A stretch of 64,000 nt of DNA. It comes from Diadophis punctatus similis (taxonomy: Eukaryota > Chordata > Lepidosauria > Squamata > Dipsadidae). The position numbers and the translations under genes were made by a program. Location: NCBI GenBank assembly GCA_023053685.1, contig JALIGW010000001.1, positions 69,541,240 to 69,605,239 on the forward strand, written 5' to 3'. The notes beneath the pieces were generated by a model that saw nothing but the letters and a program-made list of their open reading frames with translations, searched no databases and was not told where the DNA came from. How positions within the stretch are numbered: position 1 is the stretch's first letter; each line of letters opens with the position of its first letter. This document shows, piece by piece, positions 39,101 through 47,083 of this stretch.

Positions 39101-39611
39101 TGTTGCTTGTGAAGTCGATCCTCTATATGAGCTTAGACAGAAATTTCTAAAAGAAAATTTGAAGCATTTTTGCCAAGTGTAAGCAAAATGTACAAATACA
39201 AAATAGTTCAAGGAAATTGACCAGAGTTATACAATCAATACGGGTGTATATAGGAAACCACTTACCTTTCCTGCTAAGACTTTTTGCTTTTCTTGGATTC
39301 TTTTTTTCAGGACCAAGCTTCTGTGGCATATCTGATTTCAAACTTTTACATTGCCTATCGCTTTCATCTTCTTGGAAGCAGGATGTAGTGTCTCCACTGT
39401 CCTCGTTATTATTAATGCTGTCCTGCTCAACTCTTCCCATTGCATTATGAGAGTTTTTCAGAGTATTATGCTTTCTACTGTTGCACTGATTTTCATTTTC
39501 ATCTGGAGAAGAAGCCAAGCAAGATTTGATCCTTTCTTCCTGTATGTCAGTATGAAGTACATCTTGTAAATTTAAATGAAGATCATTTGTAGGAGATTCC
39601 CTATCATCCAT
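13300..39611 (-). CDS. CNST: CNST, consortin (complete coding region, nine exons)
   Basis: Consortin is an integral membrane protein of the trans-Golgi network that binds connexins and helps send them to the plasma membrane; it is also listed as a protein phosphatase 1 regulatory subunit (established knowledge). Nine exons with GT/AG borders and consistent phases give 2067 nt: 39266-39611, 37129-37307, 36265-36295, 34784-34870, 34117-34231, 29174-29195, 24704-25651, 16998-17133, 13300-13502. The 688-residue product is slightly shorter than the roughly 725-residue human protein. Visible landmarks are the N-terminus MDDRESPT, the DENENQ motif, the block EKAMKFIRLEQLYH, the acidic run SSEDYSPDESFSSLDELAKR, an RVRF motif (residues 609-612, PP1-type RVxF) and one C-terminal membrane segment (about 628-650). 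The recalled human protein guided exon recognition. The gene is head to head with TFB2M, as in human. The start is the first ATG of the exon after an acceptor at 39655. Confidence 0.93.
13763..14407. mobile_element. Inverted-repeat DNA element with a SINE inserted
   Basis: The left end AGGTGGTCTTTGCTTAACAA and right end TTTAAGTGAACAATGCCTG are inverted, diverged copies. Relatives occur at about 29610-31285, 43706, and 55898-56576. The SINE at 14053-14264 splits it. Confidence 0.65.
14053..14264 (-). mobile_element. tRNA-derived squamate SINE
   Basis: On the minus strand: head GGAGCCGTGGTGGCGCAGTG, middle CTCAAGGTTGACTCAGCCTG, then TGTAAAGCACTGTGAAGTGG and TATATAAATCTAGGTG. It has the A/B-box-like head of tRNA SINEs but is not a tRNA gene. 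Confidence 0.88.
14675..14780 (-). repeat. LINE 3'-end scrap with (TTTA) tail
   Basis: TTTATTTATTTAATAAATTT followed by ATGACCACCCATCTTATATT resembles the end of L2-type elements. Too short to classify with certainty. Confidence 0.4.
15017..15092. repeat. (CTTT)n microsatellite
   Basis: About 19 tetranucleotide units, directly adjoining an (ATTT)n run. Confidence 0.97.
15093..15640 (-). mobile_element. L2-type LINE 3' end with (TAAA)n tail
   Basis: On the minus strand it reads FKALHGLGPVYLRDRL, GLLVVPSAKQCRL and RAFSVAAPAL, the conserved C-terminus of L2 ORF2, then the short 3' UTR (GAGCCGCCCAGAGT type) and a long (TAAA)n tail at 15093-15165. A (TTTCC)n array cuts it off upstream. Confidence 0.82.
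15639..15703. repeat. (TTTCC)n microsatellite
   Basis: About 13 pentanucleotide units at the 5' break of the L2 copy. The long lysine/glutamate-rich open frame on the minus strand is an artefact. Confidence 0.97.
16115..16721 (+). mobile_element. Possible solo LTR in CNST last intron
   Basis: It has an order like a promoter: ACCAATGAGGATAGG (16220), GATATAAGAAAAGG (about 16297), then AATAAATGTACTG (about 16661) and an end in GCAGACA. Begins TGTGACATAA. I see no 5-bp duplication, so this is tentative. Confidence 0.3.
16998..17133 (-). CDS. CNST: CNST penultimate coding exon with RVRF motif
   Basis: The acceptor CTTGTCAG ends at 17134 and the donor CAAG/GTACTT follows 16998. It reads TVPAEGLVSILKKRDD, then QSKRRVRFQEMEE, nearly identical to the human block GLVSILKKRND and SKRRVRFQEIDD. 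RVRF fits the PP1-docking RVxF consensus. The exon is 136 nt, phase 0 to phase 1, and joins the last exon through a split Glu codon. Confidence 0.93.
17595..17970 (-). pseudogene. RTE-type LINE ORF2 C-terminal fragment
   Basis: A 121-codon open frame reads LPRYMWVTYNRIRTTHGVCA, then HKWGKTPSAQCDCGAPRQTI and HIVRECPNRR. The pattern W..NRIRT..G, KWG, CDCG..QT..H...CP is typical of the C-terminal end of RTE/BovB-like LINE proteins. Both ends are broken; it starts mid-domain. Clade assignment is moderately sure. Confidence 0.6.
18434..18646 (+). mobile_element. tRNA-derived squamate SINE, head truncated
   Basis: Contains GGCTCAAGGTTGACTCAGCT, CCATCCTTCCGAGGGCAGTA, CTTAGAGAGGGCTATAAAGC and the tail TAAGTCTAAGTGCTATTGCT. 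The first ~35 bp of the tRNA-like head are missing. Confidence 0.88.
19346..20972. mobile_element. GC-rich 1.6-kb non-autonomous hAT element, TSD AAATAGGG
   Basis: The ends are inverted and match the element at 70-721 (TAGTGATGGTGAACC; GGTTCACCATCACGG). AAATAGGG is exact at 19338-19345 and 20973-20980. The interior is very GC-rich and built of diverged repeats in both orientations, each with motifs such as GGCAGCAGGAACAGC, GAGGCTTGGGGC and CTTCCCTGGCCAGGCTG. Long open frames on both strands (up to 249 codons) reflect the base composition, not genes. Confidence 0.88.
21135..21330 (+). mobile_element. R4/Dong-type LINE 3' end
   Basis: Shares ACAATTGCAAAAGGCAGCTT, the CTACCTATCCCAGGT segment and CCAAATCCAGTTTGAACATC with the copies at 11930-12190 and 63555-63800. 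It lies just right of the hAT element. Confidence 0.6.
21999..22376. mobile_element. Tigger-like MITE, one end lost
   Basis: TA then CAGGTAGTCCTCGACTTATA at the left; interior as in the 3027 copy in inverse orientation. The right terminus is degraded. Confidence 0.78.
22457..22809. mobile_element. Palindromic GC-rich hAT MITE, 353 bp, TSD TTCTACTC
   Basis: Ends are CAGGGGTGGGTTCC and GGAACCCACCCCG. TTCTACTC is exact at 22449-22456 and 22810-22817. Internal ACCGGTTC and GAACCGGGAGGAACC arms mark the family also seen at 1648. Confidence 0.92.
22818..24703. other. CNST intron, mostly unremarkable
   Basis: AT-rich intron sequence with a (TTG)n-like run at 23830-23863. No coding or repeat structure recognised otherwise. 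Confidence 0.5.
23830..23863. repeat. (TTG)n microsatellite with CTG interruptions
   Basis: ATTGTTGTTGTTGCTGCTGT and further TTG units. Confidence 0.9.
24704..25651 (-). CDS. CNST: CNST large coding exon (residues 261-576)
   Basis: The acceptor has a long pyrimidine tract and CCCTCAG ending at 25652; the donor GCGGAG/GTAAAT follows 24704. The 948 nt are in phase 0 at both ends. The product is low-complexity, acidic and Ser/Gln-rich, with little sequence conservation until its C-terminal part (EDYSPDESFSSLDELAKRIQ), which matches human SDESCLSLDDLAKRIEIAEV. Human KEELLC/DASE-like blocks also recur (KEELCC, DASENDSLQL). An L2 relic sits about 230 nt upstream in the intron. Confidence 0.93.
25880..26575 (-). 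mobile_element. L2-type LINE 3' part
   Basis: Minus-strand frames read LQLVQNAAARAVVGVPRY, LHWLPIGLRVQFKVL, FKALHGLGPGYLRDRI and RAFSVAGPALWNQLPPE, the L2 C-terminus in the right order, then GCCGCCCTGAGTCCCT and a (TAAA) tail at 25885-25903. A frameshift separates the two halves. Confidence 0.87.
27268..27407. mobile_element. Short hAT MITE, 140 bp, TSD ATGATATG
   Basis: Ends CAGTAGTGGGTTCT and AACCCACCACTG are inverted; ATGATATG is exact at 27260-27267 and 27408-27415. Carries the family motif CTACCGGTTCACAGAACCGG. Confidence 0.92.
27416..28933. other. CNST intron with a short hairpin
   Basis: AT-rich intron. GTCTCCTATAAAT (about 28546) and ATTTATAGGAGAC (about 28583) could pair as a hairpin with a ~25-nt loop. 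Nothing else named. Confidence 0.4.
28934..29030 (-). CDS. CNST: CNST candidate cassette exon (97 nt, frame-breaking)
   Basis: The acceptor TTTGCTTTTCAG ends at 29031 and the donor TTCAG/GTATTTG follows 28934. The segment is open in phase 0 for 32 codons (LINKEISFRCEHFISLMASE and DLKEQITSAWDS) and looks coding, but its length is 3n+1. Joined to the next exon at 25651 it reads Val-Phe-Leu-Cys and then a stop, giving a protein of about 296 residues without the membrane segment. Leaving it out keeps the 688-codon frame. It could be an alternative or poison exon, or an unseen 3n+2 exon may lie between 28934 and 25651. The exact role is unknown. Confidence 0.55.
29174..29195 (-). CDS. CNST: CNST coding exon 6 (22-nt microexon)
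   Basis: The acceptor TTGGGTTACAG ends at 29196 and the donor CAAG/GTAAGC follows 29174. The exon supplies the last base of a Glu codon and then PLVSRNK, matching human DPLLSKHK at the same point. It is only 22 nt, and gene finders are likely to miss it. It ends in phase 0 (residue 260), the phase the large exon at 25651 needs. Confidence 0.88.
29610..31285. mobile_element. Composite DNA-transposon relic with internal duplications
   Basis: Its left part (TGACAGTTCATTCAGTGGCC) and right part (TTTGTTAAACAAGGACTAAA) match the ends of the element at 13763-14407. Between them, units with CAAGCAGGATTT and GGATTTTGACAGGGAGG recur, and a foreign block at about 30110-30830 (CT-rich, with TCATTAATTAACCTAGTTCC) has been inserted. 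Borders are approximate. Confidence 0.5.
30110..30830. mobile_element. Unclassified insertion in the composite relic
   Basis: Flanked by imperfect copies of CACACACA(G)AAGTG (about 30110 and 30798). Contains TTTAGAGAGTTTATTAATGG and a GC-richer middle. Could be an LTR or another non-autonomous element; I cannot name the family. Confidence 0.35.
31676..31931 (-). mobile_element. tRNA-derived SINE with (TAAA) tail
   Basis: Minus strand: GAGCCAAGGTGGCGCAGCGG head, CGGCTCAAGGTTGACTCAGC body, then AAACCGCTTAGAGAGTGCTT and a (TAAA) tail instead of the CTATTG tail of the other copies. Confidence 0.85.
32225..32460 (+). pseudogene. RTE-type LINE C-terminal fragment
   Basis: Reads RLRTGVPKCKTNMFKWRLL, CECGKTQSSAHPLA and ANDEAKKVASFWQSKV. 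The RLRTG, KW and CECG..Q..H pattern resembles that at 17595-17970 but the sequences differ, so this is another LINE family. Confidence 0.55.
32660..32810. repeat. Fragment of the 13763-type DNA element
   Basis: ACAGATAGTCCTTTAGTTAC at the left followed by family-like sequence (AATTACAGCAGTGCTGAATG). The right part is lost. Confidence 0.5.
33370..33955. repeat. Interspersed repeat with internal tandem duplication
   Basis: Begins CTAGTAGCTGGATACCTGTG and ends GAGTGAGTGGTATTTGGCTT. A unit beginning GCATCAGAGCG and containing GGCAACTGGCAGTTGGAACA (33561) recurs as AGCAACTGGCAGTTGGAACA (33697). Family not named. Confidence 0.5.
34117..34231 (-). CDS. CNST: CNST coding exon 5
   Basis: The acceptor GTTAATAG ends at 34232 and the donor AAGA/GTAAGT follows 34117. 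It reads ETKWKATQCSEVPN, then ELNNEELDKLAEFCTSHQ, aligning with human ETKWKT and GEDFERLTKICATHQD. It ends in phase 2 and joins the 22-nt exon to give Glu-Pro-Leu. Confidence 0.92.
34328..34451. mobile_element. Fold-back hAT-like MITE, 124 bp, TSD TTATAGTA
   Basis: Two ~50-bp arms (CAGGGGTCTCCAACCTTGGC ... and its inverse GCCAAGGTTGGAGACCC) form an almost perfect hairpin. TTATAGTA is exact at 34320-34327 and 34452-34459. Confidence 0.87.
34784..34870 (-). CDS. CNST: CNST coding exon 4
   Basis: The acceptor CCATTTAG ends at 34871 and the donor GGG/GTAAGT follows 34784. The 87-nt exon reads EKAMKFIRLEQLYHKQ then LLANLSSLQQQW, an amphipathic helical block strongly like human KAMKFIQLERLYHEQLLANL. 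It enters with 2 nt of a split Tyr codon and leaves in phase 1. Confidence 0.93.
35168..35403 (-). mobile_element. tRNA-derived squamate SINE
   Basis: Minus strand: GAGCCATGGAGGCGCAGTGG head, CTCAAGGTTGACTCAGCCTT body, and the tail TAAGTCTAAGTGCTATTGCT. Confidence 0.9.
36265..36295 (-). CDS. CNST: CNST coding exon 3 (31-nt microexon)
   Basis: The acceptor TTTGCAG ends at 36296 and the donor GAAT/GTATCC follows 36265. It reads IAETYFQDGE and splits a Tyr codon with the next exon, matching human IAESYFQEEDYEKA. The donor is weak (GTATCC), which is common for microexons. Being 31 nt long, skipping it would shift the frame. Confidence 0.9.
36882..36919 (+). repeat. Left arm of a 38-nt inverted repeat around a CNST exon
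   Basis: Pairs with 37716-37753 at 36 of 38 positions. Lies 3' of the exon at 37129-37307 in the transcript direction. Confidence 0.88.
37129..37307 (-). CDS. CNST: CNST coding exon 2 (residues 116-175)
   Basis: The acceptor TTTCTGCAG ends at 37308 and the donor CAG/GTAGTAAG follows 37129. The 179-nt exon reads VKQEKADFTAVSY, then LQFLFSLLQGESKQMDS and LPLFLHQ, matching the recalled human block SLFSLIRGEVEQLDSRALPL. It starts in phase 1 and ends in phase 0. A 38-nt inverted repeat lies on both sides of this exon (36882-36919 and 37716-37753). Confidence 0.93.
37716..37753 (-). repeat. Right arm of the 38-nt inverted repeat
   Basis: Inverse of 36882-36919 with two mismatches (both A:G or T:C changes that would still pair as G-U in RNA). 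Lies 5' of the exon in the transcript direction. Confidence 0.88.
38280..38810 (-). pseudogene. CR1/L3-type LINE reverse-transcriptase relic
   Basis: Minus-strand remnants read KGKVMHIGVKNPTNCYKLM and LTVTDEERDVEVMVNN, as in the CR1/L3 RT 3' region (KC.VMH.G..N, LTVTD.ERDLGV). Upstream minus-strand sequence (SerTGxTATGCxAC-type, 38560-38780) fits the same element. Heavily broken. Confidence 0.6.
39266..39611 (-). CDS. CNST: CNST coding exon 1 (start exon, residues 1-115 plus 1 nt)
   Basis: Acceptor TTTTTAG ends at 39655, so the exon begins at 39654 with 43 nt of 5' UTR before the ATG at 39611-39609. The donor is AAAG/GTAAG after 39266. It encodes the polar, acidic N-terminus (MDDRESPTNDLHLN) and a basic stretch near its end (KNPRKAKSLSRK). 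It ends in phase 1; the split codon gives Val with the next exon. Confidence 0.93.
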
Positions 39612-39654
39612 TATAGTGAACTTTATTTCCACTTTGTCCAAATAACTCTCAGCA

Positions 39655-42025
39655 CTAAAAACGAAGTAAAACAATGGAGATGTTAATAATATATCTTCAC
39701 TACCAACCTTTACTAAGATTGTAGAATGGAGTGAGCTTTCTACCATTATAGATAGGTAGCATTTCACAGTTGTGAAATATAATTATCAGATTTTATAAAT
39801 ATGAAATAGCATTGTCTTGAAAAATGATAGTTATTTCAAAGAAAATGGCTTAAAACTCATATATCTACAGATGTGCATTTGTAAAAGTTAGAATGTTGCA
39901 ATTAGCCAAACACAAACACTAATTGAGAATCTAATATTTAACAAGATGTTTAAACGAAGAAAAGCTTACATTATAATTAGAATAATTGCCTTGCTAGTTC
40001 TTACATTAAGCAATTATTTATCCATCTGAGATGCACTTTGTAAACCTTAAACTCCACCTTTTATGATGTAACTTTCATGTCCTTTCTGAAATGGGGGAAA
40101 ATTAAATATAAATATTTAATTTAAATATTTAAATATTTGCCTTTCAAAGATAAAATCTGACAGGACTGTATAAGTGAGCATCATCGGTGGTTAAAATAAT
40201 GGAACACATGATAAATTTGAAAGTTAAATTATTTTCACTATGATAAGAAATATAACTGGAACTGTTTTCAAATTAAAGTCACTAATTTCATAGTGAAAAT
40301 ACTTCCAGTCGTAAATAGGAGAAGATTGTTCATATATTATTTATTGACTCCTATCAAATTAAGTTCCCAACCTTTTAAGTTCAGAAACAGGAGAGTACAG
40401 TAGTAAGAGCTAAATTACCTGCTGCCGTTAAATCAAGTTTCCTTTGAGTTCAGCTCAAGTCTTGGTAACTTCATAGGTATTCCATATGTTTTCTGAGCAA
40501 AAAGACAAAATTGATTTGATATTGGTTTCTTCCAGGTTGTTAAATTGTGCATCTTTTTTATTCATAAAAGGTAAAGTTATTTGAGTCAAATTTGGTTCCT
40601 GATGATTACAGAGACTTGTCCATGTTGTTTTCCTGGCAATAATACAGAAGTGGTTTGTCACTGACTTGTTCTGCAATATTGTTTTTTTCCCAACTTCCCT
40701 GCCTAGCCTACAGCTCTGGCATTTCCTGATGGATTTCTCATCTAAGTAGCAACCAGGCCACATCCTGTTTAGCTGCCAACCCAGACAAGGTAGGCCGGTA
40801 GAGTTATAAAAATGTAGCATTATAGCAACATATGCAGAGTCATACTAGATGTGAGACACTGTGGGAGGCTGGGAAAATAATGGAAAGTTGACATAAACAG
40901 TCAAGAGATGGAAGGTGAGTTCATTGGTAGCTGACAAGAAACGGAAAACATGTTTCAAAGAGACTCTGCCTTAATGATTACACTATAAATGCAGGTTAGA
41001 AGTTTCTGTTATAGTTTTCAAGACAAAAATTAATTATCAAGTTCCACATTGTTGGGTAAGATCAAAGAAGCAAGAAGTACACAGTATTCAGTAAAGTATC
41101 TTGGGCAAATACCAATTTTGGAAACGTATAACCAACAATGAAATGCTAAACCAGTTATCAATTTCATTACTGAGTTATTCTGATAATCATTTTGTAGTAA
41201 CATTTCTTTACCCACCTAAGTATTCAGACTGAAAAGGCAAAATGCTTTTAAAAAAATTCATTTACCCCATATGATACTTTCTATTCAATTCAATAACTTA
41301 ATGCCAATTTTTGGTATGCTTTAAAAATACTACTTCTAACCGGACATGTTCAATATTTATTAGTTCTTGTACTAAGACTTATTTAATCTTATTTTTCTTC
41401 TTCTAACTTTTTCTATATTATCTTCTTCCCTGTAACTCCTCATTAGCCAAGGAGACAAGTATTATTTATTGAACAAACAGTACTTTGTTAAATCTGCTGT
41501 TCAAGATAGCTTATGAAATATACCTACTTGAGGATATGGATCTTGAAAGTTCCAATTAACGTGGCAAAAAAGTAATCTATCCATTCAAACAATTGTTTGT
41601 AACATAATCATAATATTATTTATTGTATTGACTCTCATCAATATGCTTCAGTTTTAAAACTCTGATTTAGTAGGCAAACAATGGACCAAAAGGCAAAATC
41701 TTTTCAACCAAGGTATCTCAAATGGGCTAACTTACAGAATGTGTTTAAAAATGCAGATCCATGACTCCCATGGAATTGAAATTTGGCAAATGTTATAAAA
41801 CAAGTTATGATATAAACATTATAAAGCAGTTTATGACGTATTACAAAAAAATCATAAAACATGTACTGTGCTGATGTTTGACTCTGCTACATAGTTCAAC
41901 ATGGGCTATTTTCAAGGCAAATACGTCTCTGAATGTATCTCAGCATTTCCATTGAAGGCAGTAAATTAGAAGTTCTGTCACTGTGAAGGCATTGAAGAAA
42001 ATATTTCTGAAAGGATGATCCAAGG
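39655..42025. other. CNST first intron, no feature recognised
   Basis: AT-rich intron directly upstream of the start exon. The 121-codon minus frame at 40455-40820 has no flanking splice consensus or family resemblance that I can defend. Confidence 0.45.
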
Positions 42026-42228
42026 CAGGGGTGAAATTCAAATTTTTTCTCTACCGGTTCTGTGGGCATGGCTTGGTGGGTGTAGCAGGGGAAGGATACT
42101 GCAAAATCTCCATTCCCACCCCACTCTGGAGTCAGCCAGAGATGGTATTTGCCGGTTCTCCGAACTACTCAAAAATTTCTGCTACCGGTTCTCCAGAACC
42201 TGTCAGAACCTGCTGAATTTCAGCCCTG
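42026..42228. mobile_element. Palindromic hAT MITE, 203 bp, TSD ATCCAAGG
   Basis: Ends CAGGGGTGAAATTC and GAATTTCAGCCCTG; ATCCAAGG exact at 42018-42025 and 42229-42236. Same CTACCGGTTCT arms as the other copies. Confidence 0.92.
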
Positions 42229-42501
42229 ATCCAAGGGGTTATGGGTTGTCTAGTGACTACTTGAATTTCTTTATTTTTAACTTTGGTAAAGGTGATTTTA
42301 ATAATTACAAGAACTTAGAACTTGTGAAGAAAAAAAAAGAGTTTTCCCTTCTTAATTGTGAGATATTCTTTGTTAGGAATACATATAATCTAAAAGCTGG
42401 GATATTTGGCTATATTCATACTTTACAAAAAACCTATCTAAAAGTAACTTTAATTAGACAAAAGTTTGCCATTTTATATTCTGTGTTCATGTCATAAATA
42501 C

Positions 42502-42654
42502 ATGCCAGTTGCCAAGCTCACAAATTTTGATCAAGTGACCATGGGGATGCTGCAACGATTGTAAGTGTGAAAAGCTGTCATAAGTCATTGTTTTCAGTGC
42601 CACTGTAACCTCAAATGGACACTAAATGAATAGTTGTAAGTCAAGGACTACCTG
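42502..42654. mobile_element. Tigger-like MITE, right half
   Basis: Ends in TAAGTCAAGGACTACCTG followed by TA; interior GACCATGGGGATGCTGCAAC as in other copies. The left half is missing. Confidence 0.78.
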
Positions 42655-42655
42655 T

Positions 42656-44480
42656 AGCGTGAAAGATAGATCCAAATAGCATTGGATTTATTAAATGCTT
42701 TCAAAACAATTACGTTCTAAATGTGCTGCATTTAATTTATTTTTCTATGAAAATCACCCAGGCCCAGCCTATAAAAATGCCTGCAGTCCAGATACGCATT
42801 CCAACATTATCCAAACCTTCAGTAATTAAAACATTAACTCTTGTTTAGTATTGGTGAAAATGTTACATTATATATGACATATATAGTTTATAAGAAAAAT
42901 GAACAAAAAAATAACAGCTTATGCCTCTGTGACTTGCGTACCAAGGTAGTAGCATATCTTTAAAGACTATCCTGTGGAGATGACTACATCATTTCAGGAA
43001 AAAGACTGAAATGTGTTAATTTTTTAATTAAAATTTTGTTTCACAATCTGAGGTATATTTTTACAGCCAATTATTAACTAGTCAAAATAATAAATTGGAC
43101 TGCATATAATGTATGCACTTGAATACAGGAATTTTTTCATATAAGACTATTACTATCACTAATATTGAGAGGTGCTACTTAGAGTTACTTATGATCTCTG
43201 CATGCATTCTTGTAAATATCTAGCTGAATGGAAATATTAATTCCCTCAAAAAAGGTGGCTAAAAAGGTTTCCAGGTATTAGCATCAAAATGAGTAAGGGA
43301 GTAGCAAAGCAATGAAAAGAAAGAACAGGTGGAAAAACAGGTATTTTTTTGTTGTTGTTTAAACAGAGATGTAAAAAAGGGAAATCTTCAGTTATCTGGG
43401 AAATAAACATATTAACTTATTTATCTAATAGTATTTGTATTACACTGCAACCTGTTGCACATGTACCTTATAATTACATATTTCTATATGTATGTAGAAT
43501 TAAACATTGATCTTTCCATGTTCTTTTTTTTAATCTTTAACAATTACACTAATAGAAAAACCAAAATTATTTTTTCTTAAATAAATGTCAAGAATTATTT
43601 TTTCTAAATTTCCTTTTAGAAAATCAATTAAAATTGAAAGCCACATTCCTGGAACAATTGCTTATCTTCCCACTGTTTGCAAATGAAATTTCTTCTAAAA
43701 AAAAGGTAGTTCTTGTTTATCAACCACAAATGGGACCATCAACTTGATTGTTAAGCAAAGCAGTCACTAAGTGAAACCGTGACTGTGCTTATAATCTTAC
43801 TTCAATTATCCTTTGGTTTATAGACCTGAGAGGGTCATACATGCAAGGACTCCTTGCAAAGTTATTTCTTCATTACTGTCATAACTGTAAATCATTGCTA
43901 CACTAAAAGAGGATCATCTGCATTTGACTTTTTTATTTCAGTTAATCTGTCTCTTTCAATCAATACACAAATTCTAATTCATTTTAACAGAGAAATCATT
44001 CAAAAGGCCAGAGTGGAAATTATACACTGATATCATCTCTACAACTTTCTGTTCCTTATAAATCATTTAATATACTGTCATTTGTTCTTTAAATTTCTTA
44101 CCTCCTTTTTGAGAATCTCATTGACTCCGTCTAGTCATGGCTTTTTCCCTCTTCTGTTTCCTCTCAGTTAATTCACTCTTCTTTCATATATATATAAGGG
44201 CGTAAGCTGGAAAAGGGGCAACCAGTGCTGATCAAGCCAATCAAAACTGGCTATGTAACGATTGAACAGGTACTTCCCAATCTCAAGGCTGAGAAAATAA
44301 TGACCAGAAGTCTGTTAACATGAAAGAGTGAGAAGAAAAGGCTTAGGACTTAAATCCTGCCAGTGAGTGACCAGGAGGACAAGTTTTGCAATTCATTTTC
44401 TATCTGTAACTAAAGTGTCTCAATATATTTCTAGCATTCTGGTCACTCACTCTGACATCAATCTTCATTCAGCACCTATT
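42656..44480. other. CNST first intron, mostly AT-rich
   Basis: Only a degraded copy of the 13763-type element at about 43706-43870 (GGTAGTTCTTGTTTATCAAC, TTGTTAAGCAAAGCAGTCAC) is recognisable. Confidence 0.45.
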
Positions 44481-44483
44481 TAA

Positions 44484-44720
44484 GAGCCGAGGTGGCACAG
44501 TGGTTAGAGTGCAGCACTGCAAGCTACTTCAGCTGACTGCTAGCTGCAGTTTGGCGGTTCAAATCTCACCGGCTCAAGGTTGACTCAGCCTTCCATCCTT
44601 CCGAGGTGGGTAAAATGAGTACCCAGATTGTTGGGGGCAATATGCTGACTCTGTAAACCGCTTAGAGAGGGCTGTAAAGCACTATGAAGCGGTATATAAG
44701 TCTTAAGTGCTATTGCTATT
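44484..44720 (+). mobile_element. tRNA-derived squamate SINE, full length
   Basis: Head GAGCCGAGGTGGCACAGTGG, body CCGGCTCAAGGTTGACTCAG and CAGATTGTTGGGGGCAATAT, CCGCTTAGAGAGGGCTGTAA, tail TAAGTGCTATTGCTATT. The best copy in the window. Confidence 0.93.
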
Positions 44721-45419
44721 ATTCTTGACTTTCTTTCCTTCTTGTTTTACCTTAGCTATCCCATTCCAACTACCTTTTCTTTCTTCTGACATATTCAAAT
44801 CTGATTCTCTATACCAAATAAGGCAGAAGCATGCTTTTGTTTGTTGCATTGATCACTGAACCAAAATGTAGACTGTTTTTTGTTTTAAACAGTATGTATT
44901 TAGGTATTTGTTGCCCATCTCACTATCCAAGTGACCCTGAGCACCAGCATTAGTTTATTTTGATTAATCTACCATAAAAAACCCTTTAATTACTTCATTA
45001 GAAATGTTGGCTTGGAAGTGAAACCACCTAACTAACCATGTTTTATTGGATATATTTCACTCTTCTTTTTCCTGTATTGTGCACCTACAATAGAAGAATG
45101 CATCCACTTTACACTAATTTCCTCTTCTATTCTTTTACCTTCCCTCTTCCAATATAAAATCTGCCATAGACAATTCAGAGGAAGGTGGAGTACTATAAAT
45201 GGGGAGAAAATTATGAAAGATATCTCCTTCTTCTATCAATGGGATCTTTTAGTGTATAAAAGGTTCTCTGTATTTTTTACTCTAATTTAAAAGTTATTGT
45301 TATTTATTTATTCAATTATTTACTTGATTTTTACCTTGTTGTACTGTTCCAGCAAACCTTAAAATTGTCTAACAAAATTTAAAGCAAACATATATATCCA
45401 TATCCCTACAGAATTCCAA

Positions 45420-45610
45420 ACCAGTGAGATAATGACAGCCTGGTCCTAATACTCATGCCAGAGGCACCACTCCCAACATCATCTTTAAAGGGCCTACCTC
45501 ACAGGATGGTGGTTGTGGGGGAAAATTGGAAAAAGATGCCTTATGTATAGCACTTTGAACTCCTGTTGTATGAAAGGTGAGCAGAAAGGGAGATATGGTA
45601 GCACTTTATT
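45420..45610 (+). repeat. Possible MIR-like (CORE) SINE 3' part
   Basis: GGGCCTACCTCACAGGATGG with GTATAGCACTTTGAACTCCT resembles the 3' half of MIR/CORE SINEs (CTACCTCACAGGxTxGTTGTG, AGCACTTTG). Weak. Confidence 0.4.
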
Positions 45611-46377
45611 TGAAAAAAAAAATGTAGCACAGTGGAAGGTTAAAATCTAAATGATGGACATGGAGTAACAAGTTTAAATTACAAGACGATTCCGAATGAA
45701 TATTAGGGGAAAAAAATTATTAGGAGAGTTGGGAAAAGGCATTTTAAGGGTAGTTTGTCAGGGAAACCAAGGATCTAGAAAGGATGTCAGTCACTTTTGT
45801 TGAATGTGATCAAGTAGGAGATGGAGAATATGTTTCTGAGATTGGTTTAATTTGGATTCCCTATCGAGTTTGAAATTGAATTTGACAGCTTAAATCGCTC
45901 CTTCCTAACTCTGATTCTACAAATATGGCTTTACAGTTCTGATTTTCAACATGTGGACTGGGGCCTGATGTAAGATACATAATTTTCTACAACATTGCTA
46001 CAAGATATGTAGTCAACTGTAAATCCTAGTAGGTGCATTCATAATTGGCAGATGCCCAGCAACTAACCTTCCAGTTTAGTTCCTGGCATGGTATGGCTTC
46101 AGGGACTTCTCAACTTTCACAGTTCCCACATTTTATTCAATTAATATTCCGTATTTTGCAAACAGAACACTACATTTGCTAGTAATAACTTTAAAAAGTT
46201 AATACTTTGTTTTAAAATGAAACATTATTCTGAATTATCCTCCAATTTCATCTGCTGCCAAAAGGATGTATAAATCACTATCCATTTATCTATAGTTTTA
46301 ATTGGCAAGACAATATTTTTTATGATTATTAAAAATTCCAATTTCCTTCTGTAAAAATAAGATATTCGTGCTTCTTT

Positions 46378-46455
46378 ATTTAATTTTAATTTAATTTAAT
46401 TTAATAGATTTGTATGCCACCCAACTCCCGGGGGACTCTGGGCGGCTCACAGCAT
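46378..46455 (-). repeat. L2 LINE 3' terminus scrap
   Basis: GCCACCCAACTCCCGGGGGA followed by CTCTGGGCGGCTCACA, with an AT-rich (TTTAA) tail: the last ~60 bp of an L2 copy. Confidence 0.75.
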
Positions 46456-47083
46456 GTCAAATCCATAAATTTATATTTAACAAATAGTCTGAATTTTCTC
46501 AATTGCTTTAAGTTCTATTTATTTCTATTTGAAAGAGCAGCACTTACCATATCTGTATAAGTAAAATGCTTCTTAAACATACTGCAGGGCAAAGGAGATG
46601 ATCATTTTAGGCACAGGGTTATCTAGCTTCAATTCTATCTGCCAAAAAAGTAAGAAATATAAATGTTAATACATTAAAATAATAAACACCTTAGTTAGAA
46701 ATCTGCCACAAGAAGATCAGAATTAGTGGAACATAGTGCCAATTCTTTATGATTTATTAAAATGATATAAACTTTAGTCTTCATAAATTACGGTAACTTT
46801 ATTTACTTTCTAAACAAATAACCTAGCTAAACAAAAGAAAGAATGCAAAGAATTAAGGATCACTCATCTCCCCACCAACTGAAAACACGTAACTTGATCA
46901 GAATCATAATGTGAGAAGGGCAGGTCTTTGGAAAAGTGCCAAGGTATGAAATTCTTTCCTTTAAGGAGGCTATCTTGTTACCTAACAGATTTCTGTTTTG
47001 ATGATAGAGCAGAGTTAACTTAAGTCCATTTTTTTTTCAGAATATAAAATTTAAAATTGTTCACCAATGCCTTTAGATAAGTA